In this document: positions 17,575 through 25,883 of the stretch, one piece after another | Position numbering within the stretch: the first letter of the stretch is position 1 | How the letters are laid out: each line of letters opens with the position of its first letter | DNA from: Nostoc sp. CHAB 5844 | GTDB taxonomy: Bacteria > Cyanobacteriota > Cyanobacteriia > Cyanobacteriales > Nostocaceae | Length of the DNA stretch: 64,000 bases | Assembly: GCF_020829595.1 (NCBI RefSeq) | Contig: NZ_JAIVFW010000037.1 | Coordinates: forward strand, 1-64,000 | Direction: 5' to 3' | Position numbers and translations under genes: made by a program | The notes under the pieces: model-generated | The model's database searches: none | What the model was told of the DNA's origin: nothing | Seen by the model: the letters and a program-made list of their open reading frames with translations, nothing else

Positions 17575-17642
17575 TTGCCAATCTCTAAAGTTGCCAGATA
17601 CTTCTAAACTTTAGCAAACCACAACTTTTACTCCTGACTTCT

Positions 17643-18620
17643 TCACTCAATTTCACCCGTGATAAACAACGCCCCAGCCCGTTGAATTTCCTCTGGCTTG
17701 ATACGTTGCAGAAATATCAACACCACAAATCCCAACACTAACCAACAGATGACAATCAAAGGTGTCCAATTGAGCAAAGATGAACTCTGGGGGTAGACTG
17801 ATCCGAAACCAATTACTGCCACTACAACAACTGATAATAGCGGCATGATACCAGAACGTAACCAATGAAAGCGATCGCGTCGTTTAATCCAGAAATATCG
17901 CAAACAAGCAATACTTACCAAAGCATAAATTATCAACGCTGTCAATGCTCCTATACTTCCCAGTAAGCCAAATGCAACGACTGGAGTCAGCCATAATCCT
18001 AAACTAATACCACTGACTAGCGTCAGACCACACAATCCAAACATGGCATTTGTTGGTGTTCTGTAGCGATGATGAATCTGTGATAGCCAACGCGGAAACA
18101 GCCCTTCCCGACTGATAGCATAAAAAATCCTTGCAGCTGCGTTGACGATCGCAACTGCAACTGCATACAACGAGATGATGCCGGCGAGATCAACCAAAAA
18201 TACAACAAATTTACCGCCATATCTGCGAGCAATGGTATCAAAAGGAGCCGCATCTTGAGCCAGCTTGGCAATGTCTTGAATACCATAACCAACCGTCGCC
18301 ACATAAGACATCAAAAGATAAAAAATCCCCACCAGAATCACTGAACCCATAACAGATTTTGGGATGGTTCGACGAGGTTTTTTCACTTCTTCGCCAAGTG
18401 TGACTGCTGCTTCAAATCCAGTAAAGCTGAGGATAGCCAGAATTACGCCCAAAAAAAGATGCGCGTCGTTGGAAATTTCACTGAATTTGAAAGGCACAAG
18501 GCTGAGTTGTCCTTGACTACCAAGTTGAAACAAGACAGTAAATGCCAACCACAGACACACTCCCACCTCAAATACCAAAAATGCGATATCAGTTTGTAGC
18601 GATCGCATGGCGAAAATCAA
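17643..18620 (-). pseudogene. APC-family amino-acid permease, N-terminally truncated
   Basis: A 325-residue frame with about eight hydrophobic segments. It starts close to TM5 of an APC transporter: the family signature SFTGFEAAVTLGEEVKKPRRTIP appears near residue 65, whereas a complete permease has it near residue 210-220. Upstream the frame runs only to a stop ~45 bp away and no further permease sequence is seen, so TM1-4, including the substrate-binding first helix, are missing. The downstream part is intact and the break is clean, which suggests a recent deletion or insertion. It is unlikely to transport. The next ~290 bp upstream hold no gene. Confidence 0.75.
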
Positions 18621-18908
18621 GGGTATTTCGCTGCAAAGTTGCTTTTTTTGGAATTTTTACTGGATGTGTCATACTTTATTAAGCCCTTTAATTTCACGTT
18701 TGATAACTAGTGCTTGATTAAAATACTCCAATGCCTTTTTACCTTGGATAACTTGAAGAAGAATGCAACAGATACCTTGCTAGGGGCTTTCCGTCCGTTC
18801 GCCGTTACAAAAAATCAATGTGTCGCAAAGATTATTGAAATTGGTATAATGCAACAAAACCAGTTTTCAGGTGTGATTTCTAGACTGATGTCTACACCGT
18901 AGACTATT

Positions 18909-20119
18909 TTAATTCTCTACAGCACCTAAATCTTTCAACGTTGCTTTTTGTGCTTCTGTGATGCCTGTAACACCAGTAATATTCATGCCTTCATAAAAAC
19001 GCACATTTCTCAATGTTCTCAAACACTCTCCCGTCACAGTATCCCAAAGTTTAATCATCTCATCTGCGCCACCACTAGCGATAATGCAGCCTTCGCTGTT
19101 CGGTGCATAAGCCACGGCAGATACCCAAGAAGTATGTCCCAGCAAAGTCTTCAAAGATGTTCCTGTATTGCCATTCCACAGTTTGACGGTAGCATCTTGG
19201 CTGGCACTGGCGATGATTTTGCCATCTGGATTCCAAGCCAGTGAAGATATCCAATTAGTATGTTCTTGCAATGTCTTGATTAACTGTCCTGTGCTGACAT
19301 CCCAAAGTTTGACTGTAGAATCGCCACCACTACAAGCAATCATCTTACCATCAGGACTCCAAGCCAGTGGGCGGACGGCGCTATTATGCTCAAAGGTCTG
19401 CAAAAGTTCTCCTGTAGAAGCATCCCAGAGCCTGACGGTATGATCTTCACTAGCACTAGCAAGCATACTACCATCGGGACTCCACGCCACTGACCAAACC
19501 CAGTTTGTATGACCTTGCAAGGTGTTAATCACTTGTCCTGTTTGCAAATTCCACAGCTTGACAGTATTATCAACACTACTACTAACCAGCATTTTACCAT
19601 CAGGACTCCAGTCTACCGCGAATACCCAGTTGCTATGACCTTGGAGAGTCCGCAAAACTTTGCCTGTTTGGGCATTCCAGAGCTTAATGCTATTATCAGC
19701 ACTGCTACTAGCCAGTATCGTGCCATCTGGACTCCAAACCACAGAGTACACCCAATTAGTATGACCTTGTAGTGTCTTTAAGGCTAATCCGGTATGAGTA
19801 TCCCAGATTCTCACCATTTGGTCTTCACTACCACTAGCAAGTCGTGTACCATCAGGACTCCAAGCTACCGAATGTAGCCAGTTGGTATATCCCTCTAGTG
19901 TTTTCAAAGCTTGGCCAGTGTGAATATTCCAGAATTTAACAGTATGATCAACACTGCCACTTGCCAGCATTGTACTATCAGAATTCCAAGCGACCGATCG
20001 CACCCAGTTGGTATGACCCTGGAGCGTTTTCATCACCTCTTTTGTATTCACATCCCAAAGCTTGACGGTGCAATCATCTCCGCCACTAGCCAGTATCGTA
20101 CCATCAAAATTCCAGGCGA
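18909..20119 (-). pseudogene. WD40 repeat protein, 5'-truncated (C-terminal part of a larger STAND-type protein)
   Basis: Eight complete WD40 blades, each ~41 residues (pattern [31 protein letters not shown]), and part of a ninth. The first usable GTG is at 20051, but the blade pattern continues upstream in frame ([17 protein letters not shown]) to about 20119 and then breaks off in mid-blade. The tail ([28 protein letters not shown]) is the usual end of long cyanobacterial NB-ARC/NACHT-WD40 proteins, so the ATPase and effector part seems lost. Blades are highly similar to one another, a sign of recent internal duplication. It may be expressed as a stand-alone propeller from GTG 20051. Confidence 0.75.
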
Positions 20120-20344
20120 GCGATCGCTTCGATTGGCACGCAATGGACTCTTGCTCATGAAGTGGGTCATGTGCTAGGTCTTCAGCATATTTCAGGCGAA
20201 AAGGACAAAAACGGTATGTGTGTGACTGCGGACTTTACCCGACTAATGACCGGCTGTGGCACGAATGGTATCACCGGGACTCCCGTTGTTGTCCAGAGCG
20301 AAATTGACACCATGAGAAATAGCGATTTAACTGCTCAGGGTTAA
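20120..20344 (+). pseudogene. Metzincin (matrixin-like) zinc metalloprotease, C-terminal fragment
   Basis: The plus strand encodes [11 protein letters not shown], an exact HExxHxxGxxH zinc site, followed by a plausible C-terminal lobe ([19 protein letters not shown]) and a normal stop. Everything upstream of [12 protein letters not shown] is missing: at 20120-20127 the sequence passes through GCGATCGC into the antisense WD40 gene. Without its propeptide, N-terminal domain and signal it cannot be a functional secreted protease. The next gene follows 14 bp later with AGGAGG, so the two were probably co-transcribed. Confidence 0.75.
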
Positions 20345-20357
20345 AGGAGGTTAAATT

Positions 20358-20807
20358 ATGCCCGTCACCTTAGAACAGATACTGAATTATCTTGATCGAG
20401 AAGAACCAGATTATGAAAATGCCGCGCAGCTCGGCCCGGAAGCACTGCCTCACCTGATGCGTCTGGTTCAAGGAGAGAATGTGACTTTTGCAGCTTTAGC
20501 AGCATCTCTGGCAGGCTTAATCAAATCTGAACAGTCTGCTGAGGTTGTAGAAATGGCTACACGCCATCCTGAGCCAGTTGTTAGAGTAGCTGCCGCCGCC
20601 GCTTTGAGAAATTTGAGAGAACCGCCAACTTCTTTGGCAATTAGACTGTTAAAAGATGAAGAGATGGGAGTTCGCAAATGGACACTCAAGGCTCTGGAAG
20701 TGCATCGTCAAATGGATCTCAAGCCTCACTTGCAAGAAATTGCTGAGAAAGACCCTGACATCACGCTACGACAACTTGCCAGCCAGCTTGTCAATCGGTT
20801 GCAATAG
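20358..20807 (+). CDS. HEAT-repeat protein, 149 aa
   Basis: All-helical protein made of about three or four HEAT/PBS-lyase-type repeats, e.g. residues 28-60 (ALPHLMRLVQGENVTFAALAA) and 70-100 (PVVRVAAAAALRNLREPPTS). AGGAGG lies 8 bp before the ATG. Such proteins act as binding scaffolds; in cyanobacteria some resemble phycobilin lyase partners, but this one is too short and lacks further signs. It is preceded by the metalloprotease fragment, suggesting an inhibitor, partner or hitch-hiker of that lost protease gene. Confidence 0.75.
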   Translation: MPVTLEQILNYLDREEPDYENAAQLGPEALPHLMRLVQGENVTFAALAASLAGLIKSEQSAEVVEMATRHPEPVVRVAAAAALRNLREPPTSLAIRLLKDEEMGVRKWTLKALEVHRQMDLKPHLQEIAEKDPDITLRQLASQLVNRLQ

Positions 20808-20911
20808 TTGGCGATTGCAGACTCCTGACTAATGATTCCTCAATGGTACAAGCCTCCAGATTTATTTGTGAGGTTGTACCAATAAATTTTGTTATTTACC
20901 AAAATAAATTC

Positions 20912-21462
20912 ATGAATATTATCTCCAAAACGAGCAAAGCTAATCGTCAGCTTGGCAAAATTATCATGACTGGTTTAACAGCGCTGGTAATGACCGGTGG
21001 GTTAGCCATTCCAGGTGCTGATTTCCACTCAGCAGCCAAGTGGGAGTATACTCTTACGATGAAGAGGGGAATCTGACTTTCATCAAAGCTGTGCCTAATT
21101 CCGGCATATTCATCTGCTGGATTGCAATTAACCGGGCTGGAACTCGCCTTTATACGACAAATCCTGCTGACAACAGTGTAACTGTCTACGATATTGCCAA
21201 AGACCCAAAAACGCCAGTAGAAATTCAAAAGGTTACACTCAAAGGGCCGATGGGTGGTGGTGGCGCTCAACTAACTTTAGACTCTAAAGGAGAGTTTCTG
21301 CATGTAGTCTCTCAACCAGCTACCAATCCTCCATCTGGGAATAATGGCATATCCGTACTGAAGGTCAATCCATATAACGGAACTTTAACTGAAGTACTTT
21401 CCTCGCCTCTAATTATCCCGGCTGTTAATAATAGTTTTCCCCAAGGGATTTTTGCTAATTAA
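20912..21462 (+). pseudogene. Beta-propeller (lactonase/YVTN-like) protein, internally deleted and frameshifted
   Basis: The ATG at 20912 begins a signal peptide (LGKIIMTGLTALVMTGGLAIPGADFHSAA). Near 21035 the frame changes, and a second frame continues with VGVYSYDEEGNLTFIKAVPN, then a blade (NRAGTRLYTTNPADNSVTVYDI) and a further blade (LDSKGEFLHVVSQP...GISVLKVNPYNGTLTEV). These are lactonase-type propeller blades. A complete propeller has ~350-400 residues; here only about 170 residues remain in two frames, so both a deletion and a frameshift have occurred. The C-terminus at 21462 (FPQGIFAN) looks natural. Confidence 0.7.
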
Positions 21463-21594
21463 GATAGCCAATTTTACTAGTAAGTGAGATATAATTGCTG
21501 TTCATAATTTTCCTTGAATAAATTCAGGGAAAATTTATTTTTTATATTTTAAATTCAAAAGCGATCGCAGGTGAATTTATTTAGGTGAAAGTGC

Positions 21595-22164
21595 ATGAAT
21601 AATTTAACAAAACAAGTAGCAGTTTGGCTGAGTGCAACTATAATAATTTTGGGTTTGGTAAGTTGTGATAAATTTTTTGGTGCTTCTGGAGACTTGGTTG
21701 AACGAGTTAGCGATGGTGATACTTTGGCTGTTAAGGATGCTAAAGGTAATAAATTCAATGTGCGCTTTGCATGTATGGATGCGCCAGAAGTACCGCATTC
21801 TCAAAAGGAAAGGAACAGTAAACGGACAAGCGATCGCAATCAATTTAGTTGGGGTATCAAAGCACAGTCACGCTTACAACAACTGGTAAATAAATCAGGC
21901 GATCGCGTTATTTTGAATATTACAGATAGCGATCGCTATAATAGGAAGGTGGCAGAAGTTCGCTTAAAAGATGGTACGTTTGCTCAAGAAGTATTGTTAC
22001 GAGAAGGTTTAGCGAAAGTATATCGCCCTTATCTAAATAAATGTCCCAGTAAAGAGTTAGTTCAACAAGCTGAAGCACAAGCGCAGCAGCAAAAACTGGG
22101 AATTTGGAGCGATACTAAGTTTATCAATCCTTGGGAGTATCGCAGTTTTAATAAAAAAAATTGA
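21595..22164 (+). CDS. Thermonuclease-like (SNase) lipoprotein
   Basis: A 189-residue staphylococcal-nuclease homologue. The N-terminus is a lipoprotein signal (WLSATIIILGLVSC, cysteine at ~24). The SNase core shows VSDGDTLAV, RFACMDAPE (catalytic Arg and the Glu position) and DRYNRKVAEVRL (second catalytic Arg). It should be a Ca-dependent, sugar-non-specific nuclease anchored outside the cytoplasmic membrane, able to degrade extracellular DNA/RNA for nutrient use. The insert SQKERNSKRTSDRN is common in cyanobacterial members. The start ATG lies just after a GGTGAAAGTGC box. No operon partner. Confidence 0.88.
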   Translation: MNNLTKQVAVWLSATIIILGLVSCDKFFGASGDLVERVSDGDTLAVKDAKGNKFNVRFACMDAPEVPHSQKERNSKRTSDRNQFSWGIKAQSRLQQLVNKSGDRVILNITDSDRYNRKVAEVRLKDGTFAQEVLLREGLAKVYRPYLNKCPSKELVQQAEAQAQQQKLGIWSDTKFINPWEYRSFNKKN

Positions 22165-22288
22165 CCTGTATCTTATCTGTGTGCATCTGTGGTGATTTTA
22201 TCTAAATCTAATACACCACCTTAGCCTTAGCAGTTATTTCTTCAGACTTCATACTAGCCTGCGGCAAGCCTCTCCGCGTCTACACACT

Positions 22289-22849
22289 TCAGACTTCTAT
22301 TTGTTTTTCCCAGCCATGCTTGTAGGCTATTTCTTTAGTGACAAATTCGATGAGTGTTGGCGGTGCGGCTGATATTAAAATACTGGGATAAACTGCTGTA
22401 CCCCAAATAGGATGAACTAGCATACAGCATTTGTTTTTAATGATTGGATAGCCAAGTAATGCTTTCACTACGGCTGTATCATTGTGCGGCATGGCACCAG
22501 GACGGGAAAGTAAAGGATAGCCTGTGCGCGGATCAATTAAATCTGTGAGATAGCCACGATCTCGTAGATCAAAGGCCAAGTCAATACCGAACCGCATAAA
22601 CTTTTCACGTAACCGTTGTTTCTCTGATTCTATTTCTTTTGTGCTTGCCACTAAATGATATTGCGATCGCTGCAAGACAATCACAACCCAGAATAAACCT
22701 TCTTGTTTCCAATCTGGTAATATCTGTTCGCAGTTGTCACAGATATATTGACTAGGTGCATGAATTGAAATTTGCATCGCTTGTCCCATTTTGCCAACTA
22801 AATTTATGGGACTGTTATGTTCCGAAATGTAAATGCTGGGGTAGTTCAC
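22289..22849 (-). CDS. MMADHC (CblD)-like protein, putative cobalamin-trafficking homologue
   Basis: A 186-residue soluble protein. The stretch DPRTGYPLLSRPGAMPHND and the following KCCMLVHPIWGTAVYPS look to me like cyanobacterial proteins annotated as related to the C-terminal domain of 'methylmalonic aciduria and homocystinuria type D protein'. In animals that protein partitions cobalamin with CblC. A Cys pair (CDNCE ~37-40) could bind metal. Bacterial function is not known; no B12 gene is adjacent. The assignment rests on remembered resemblance only. Confidence 0.45.
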   Translation of the reverse strand: MNYPSIYISEHNSPINLVGKMGQAMQISIHAPSQYICDNCEQILPDWKQEGLFWVVIVLQRSQYHLVASTKEIESEKQRLREKFMRFGIDLAFDLRDRGYLTDLIDPRTGYPLLSRPGAMPHNDTAVVKALLGYPIIKNKCCMLVHPIWGTAVYPSILISAAPPTLIEFVTKEIAYKHGWEKQIEV

Positions 22850-23560
22850 TACATTGATTCGGTTTTTTACAAGTTGTTAATTTATTTCTTGGGATCGATA
22901 ATAACTCTTAAAACTTTATAAAAACCATCAATTTTCCCTAAACATCAAGTTTTTCTGCAAGTTATGTATCTCAACTGTAAATTTTTAATCCAATTTTTAT
23001 CATTTATTAACCTTGCTGGAAAATCAAGAAAAGAGTTATCCTCCGGCTTGGTTATTTACAAAGTTCATCAGTACTACTTTGAATCTCTAGCCTTAGTAGC
23101 ACTTTTTTCTGCCTAGCTTGTGGAAAATGTTAAAACCCCGTTCCTTGTTCCTCGTTTCTTTCCGTTTGATGGAGCAGTTTTGAATACAAGGCCAGATGAG
23201 AAGCCAATACCCATGTTTGGCGGACAGTATTTCAAACTCGTGATATTTTTTGGAGAAGTTGCCCCAACAATTAAGTCAGGACAACTTCTGGTACACCCCT
23301 TGCACAATACAAACAATATCAGTATTCACAACAATTTGTTTGCCAATTTGGCAAAAATTAAAAATGAAGCGGTAAGTCCAGCACTGTGCTTGAGTTAGTT
23401 CGACTCAGATAAATTCTCCATTTAGGCTTCCTGACTCCTAAATCCTTTGTTGTTAATTGTAATAATAGAAGCAGTCACTTGATTGAGTCTCAATAGTTAA
23501 ATTCACTTCCTTGCGTAAGTCCTAGCTCTCAGGAATCAACTAAACTCAGTGAGGCTACTC
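22850..23560. other. Intergenic, ~710 bp, no convincing gene
   Basis: Mostly AT-rich. Opposed frames of 92 and 67 codons overlap at 23113-23398; neither has a ribosome binding site or recognisable motif, and a mirror pair of frames like this is what an old gene remnant produces. The last ~90 bp must carry the promoter of the next gene. Confidence 0.4.
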
Positions 23561-24157
23561 ATGAATACTTATCAGCAATTCAACATTAATTTACGCGCAG
23601 AACTTGAGGTAGCTAGAAGACAGTTGAAATACGACCAAAAAGGTGGAATTGCCGCCTTAGATAATATTTACCGCCAAGGTATAGTACCAGACCCATTTTT
23701 AAACGGTCGCTACTGGGGTGAATTTCTTACCGCTAATTTCCACCCAGTTTTAGATAGTTGGTTAGATATTATAACTAAAATTTGGCTACCCTGGGAAGGT
23801 AAAACATTTGATGCCAAAACCAATAGTGGAGATAATATTTTTACGAATGATGGTTTATTGCTAGGACGCTTAATCTGGCCTTTCTATAATGGTTATGTTG
23901 CAGATAGTAGAGGGCGATCGCTGGCTTTTAAATTCCAATTATCTCTGGGTAAGTGTTTATTAGAGCCAGATATTCAAGTTTTGCGATTAAACTTTGATTT
24001 ACCAGATAATCCTCAATTTTTGATTCGTGATTTGGTAGACCAATTAGTACAGATTGATGATGATTTTTATCTAGGAAAAGCTGTGTTAAAACATCCAGAT
24101 GGAGGTTGGTTTTGTGCTGCTTATTTCACTCTTAGATCGGGCTTAGTTTCTCATTAG
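23561..24157 (+). CDS. Conserved hypothetical protein, 198 aa
   Basis: Start chosen at ATG 23561 because GAGG lies seven bases upstream; an in-frame GTG at 23549 overlaps that site. The protein is soluble, mixed alpha/beta, with an aromatic-rich middle (GRYWGEFLTANFHPVLDSW, WLPWEGKTF) and a short conserved-looking acidic strand (VQIDDDFYLGKAVLKHPDGGWF). This resembles cyanobacterial unknown proteins of about 200 residues, but I cannot name a family or function. Transcribed alone. Confidence 0.7.
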   Translation: MNTYQQFNINLRAELEVARRQLKYDQKGGIAALDNIYRQGIVPDPFLNGRYWGEFLTANFHPVLDSWLDIITKIWLPWEGKTFDAKTNSGDNIFTNDGLLLGRLIWPFYNGYVADSRGRSLAFKFQLSLGKCLLEPDIQVLRLNFDLPDNPQFLIRDLVDQLVQIDDDFYLGKAVLKHPDGGWFCAAYFTLRSGLVSH

Positions 24158-24167
24158 TTATTAAAAC

Positions 24168-24200
24168 AGAATTCAGGAGTCAGAATTCAGGAGTCAGAAT
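24168..24200. repeat. Tandem CAGAATTCAGGAGT repeat (STRR type)
   Basis: Two full copies and a partial third of a 14-mer (two related heptamers, AGAATTC / AGGAGTC), beginning 10 bp after the preceding stop. This is the heptanucleotide-based STRR class typical of heterocystous cyanobacteria. Confidence 0.75.
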
Positions 24201-24343
24201 TGTATTCTGTGCGAAGCAGCAGATGAATAAACAGTTTTAGTACCCCCACATTTAGAGGATGTTTAGTACTCTTTAATAATTAGTGGTGGATCTTTTTACC
24301 CTACTAATTGCTTTTGACTTCTGAATTCTTATTCAAACAGTAA

Positions 24344-24640
24344 ATATATGACTTAGAAAAGTAATGGGCGAATGTAATTCGCTACTACATAAACGAAGTC
24401 CGCCTATGCAGACTAATAGAGAATTAAGGTTTTTGAACCCGCGTAGGCGGTGAGACCAGTGCTGCGGGAGGGTTTCCCTCCGGAGCCACTGCGGTCTTGG
24501 GGTCTCCCCAAGTGGAGCAAGTGGCATCAGGCAACTGGCGTTAGCGACGCTCTTGAGCGTCACCCGGAGGGGTGAGAGTCTGTGTAGCCGCGACTTCAGT
24601 CGCAAAGGCTAGTATGAAATGAGACTTCTCAGACATCCTC
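24344..24640 (-). mobile_element. ~297 bp MITE-like element, copy 1 (one end decayed)
   Basis: Reverse-complement relative of the element at 39388-39683. The right end ACTTCTCAGACATCCTC followed by TTA is intact; the left end (GACTTAGAAAAGTAATGGG) has lost most of the GAGGATGTCTGA terminus. The interior carries nested palindromes (TTGGGGTCTCCCCAAG, GCGACTTCAGTCGC). It has no coding capacity. It fills the space between the hypothetical gene and the small Cys-rich gene. Confidence 0.7.
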
Positions 24641-24693
24641 TTAAAGAAGTCGGGTATCTTTTTATTCACTAATAATTTGAAAAATATCACAAT

Positions 24694-24948
24694 TTAGTAT
24701 TTCCATTCCTCATATTCAACAAAATAAATACATTGATCACATACTTCACTTGGATTCACAGCGCATTGGAGGTAAGGCGATCGCGCATTAAATAAGCAGT
24801 TATTTTCCACTAGAAAATGTTGGCGTTTGCGGCTTTGACTTTGTTCTCGAACTTGCATCGGGGGTGTAGCGATCGCTGATATTATTCCGAGTAAACCCCA
24901 AACAGTACTACAAAAAACTATTAAAACAAAATCAGAAATGCGACGCAT
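24694..24948 (-). CDS. Small membrane-anchored Cys-rich protein (DUF6464-like C-terminus), 84 aa
   Basis: One N-terminal hydrophobic helix (DFVLIVFCSTVWGLLGIISA), then a short domain with NNCLFNARSPYLQCAVNPSE and CDQCIYFVEYEEW. The pattern CxxNAxSxxxxCAVNP...CxxCxxF matches what I remember of the cyanobacterial DUF6464 C-terminal motif, likely a metal or redox site. I choose ATG 24948 because AGGTG is well placed upstream; GTG 24957 would overlap it. Function unknown. Confidence 0.6.
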   Translation of the reverse strand: MRRISDFVLIVFCSTVWGLLGIISAIATPPMQVREQSQSRKRQHFLVENNCLFNARSPYLQCAVNPSEVCDQCIYFVEYEEWKY

Positions 24949-24957
24949 ATTCAACAC

Positions 24958-25271
24958 CTAGCTAAAACCATGACTGTAAATGATTTTAGCGATGTTACTG
25001 TATTTGTTCATCCGTCATTAGCCATTCGTCTTTAGTAAAGAAAAATAATCAAGAATTAATAAAAAGGGATAAATATACACAAAATACAAGTGTCTAAAGT
25101 TATATATATAAAACCTTTAAAAGCAACTTCTTCTATCTTTATAGTTAGCTCTAAGCTCATTAACATCTGTTGAGTCTGTTGAGCATTCAATAACAGAACG
25201 TAGTATAATTTACTCGGTTATAATATTGCCTAACTAAAAATTTTTAAGTAAACAATTTTGGTATTGCTCTA
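24958..25271. promoter_or_regulatory. Divergent AT-rich intergenic region, no gene
   Basis: About 310 bp between the start of the minus-strand Cys-rich gene and the start of the plus-strand cyclic-nucleotide-binding gene, so it holds both promoters. It is extremely AT-rich around 25050-25110 and contains a 'tctgttgagtctgttgag' direct repeat near 25166. No specific operator is recognised. Confidence 0.4.
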
Positions 25272-25808
25272 ATGGTGTTAAGTCCAGTAATTACAATCAA
25301 TATCTTTCAAAAACAAGCCGAGCCTCAAATATATTCAGCAGGTCAAGTCATCTTTGAAGAAGGACAGTCTGGTGATGTTATGTTTGGTATTATCGAAGGA
25401 GAAGTAGAAATATCGGCGTTGCATAATTGCGGGATGAAATGATGAAATTCAAATTTTAAAACTCTTTCTCTTTGCGCCTTTGCGCGGCAGTTGCTTCAAG
25501 TCGGCAAAGCCGCCCAACGCACTGCCTTGCCTTTGCGTGAGACAAAAATCATTCCATCATTCAGCAACGCCGAAATATCAATAAACAGTAAAGTCGTAGA
25601 AACAATTATAACTGGTGATGTTTTCGGTACAGGCGTACTTGTAGGAATCAAAAATCGTACTTATAGTGCGATCGCTAAAACTGAATGCAAACTTGTTTCC
25701 CTAGACGAAAAAAGATTTCTCTTCGCAGTTCAAGAAACGCCAATGTTTGCGCTGCATGTGATCAAAAATTATTCAGAGCGTTTGTCTCGTTTGCAACGTA
25801 TGGTTTAG
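25272..25808 (+). pseudogene. Cyclic-nucleotide-binding domain protein split by a 157 bp insertion
   Basis: The 5' part encodes QIYSAGQVIFEEGQSGDVMF, the start of a CRP/CNMP beta-barrel, as far as VEIS. An element then intervenes with an in-frame TGA at 25440. The 3' part resumes with SKVVETIITGDVFGTGVLVG (phosphate-binding-cassette region) and a C-terminal helix to RLQRMV. Removing the element and one copy of its 8 bp target duplication joins the parts perfectly in frame (VEIS-INSKVVE), giving a ~123-residue single-domain protein without HTH. It lies downstream of, and convergent with, the cheR end of the chemosensory cluster, so it may have been a cNMP input to it. Confidence 0.85.
25415..25571 (+). 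mobile_element. 157 bp MITE with 8 bp target-site duplication
   Basis: GAAATATC occurs at 25407-25414 and again at 25572-25579. The element between them starts GGCGTTGC and ends GCAACGCC, with imperfect inverted similarity continuing inward (CATCATTCAGCAACGCC against GGCGTTGCATAATTGCGG). The interior contains the 'ctttgcgcctttgcgcgg' and 'gacttgaagcaactgcc'-type dispersed modules. It has no coding capacity, so a transposase acting in trans is needed. Confidence 0.85.
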
Positions 25809-25883
25809 AGTTAAATCTCCCACAAGCAGAACCGAGAAAGGAGACTGCTTATGCTGATATAGTAAGTCCTGAAGCCGTACAAA

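Noticed and set aside
18714-18902. 62-codon frame beside the WD40 gene
   Set aside because: No ribosome binding site or protein-like motif; it fills the space between two truncated genes.
23113-23398. Overlapping opposite-strand frames of 92 and 67 codons
   Set aside because: Mirror-image frames without start signals; kept only as an intergenic note.
24333-24605. 90-codon frame in the MITE at 24.3 kb, and the similar frames in the copy at 39.4 kb
   Set aside because: They are translations of palindromic repeat sequence.
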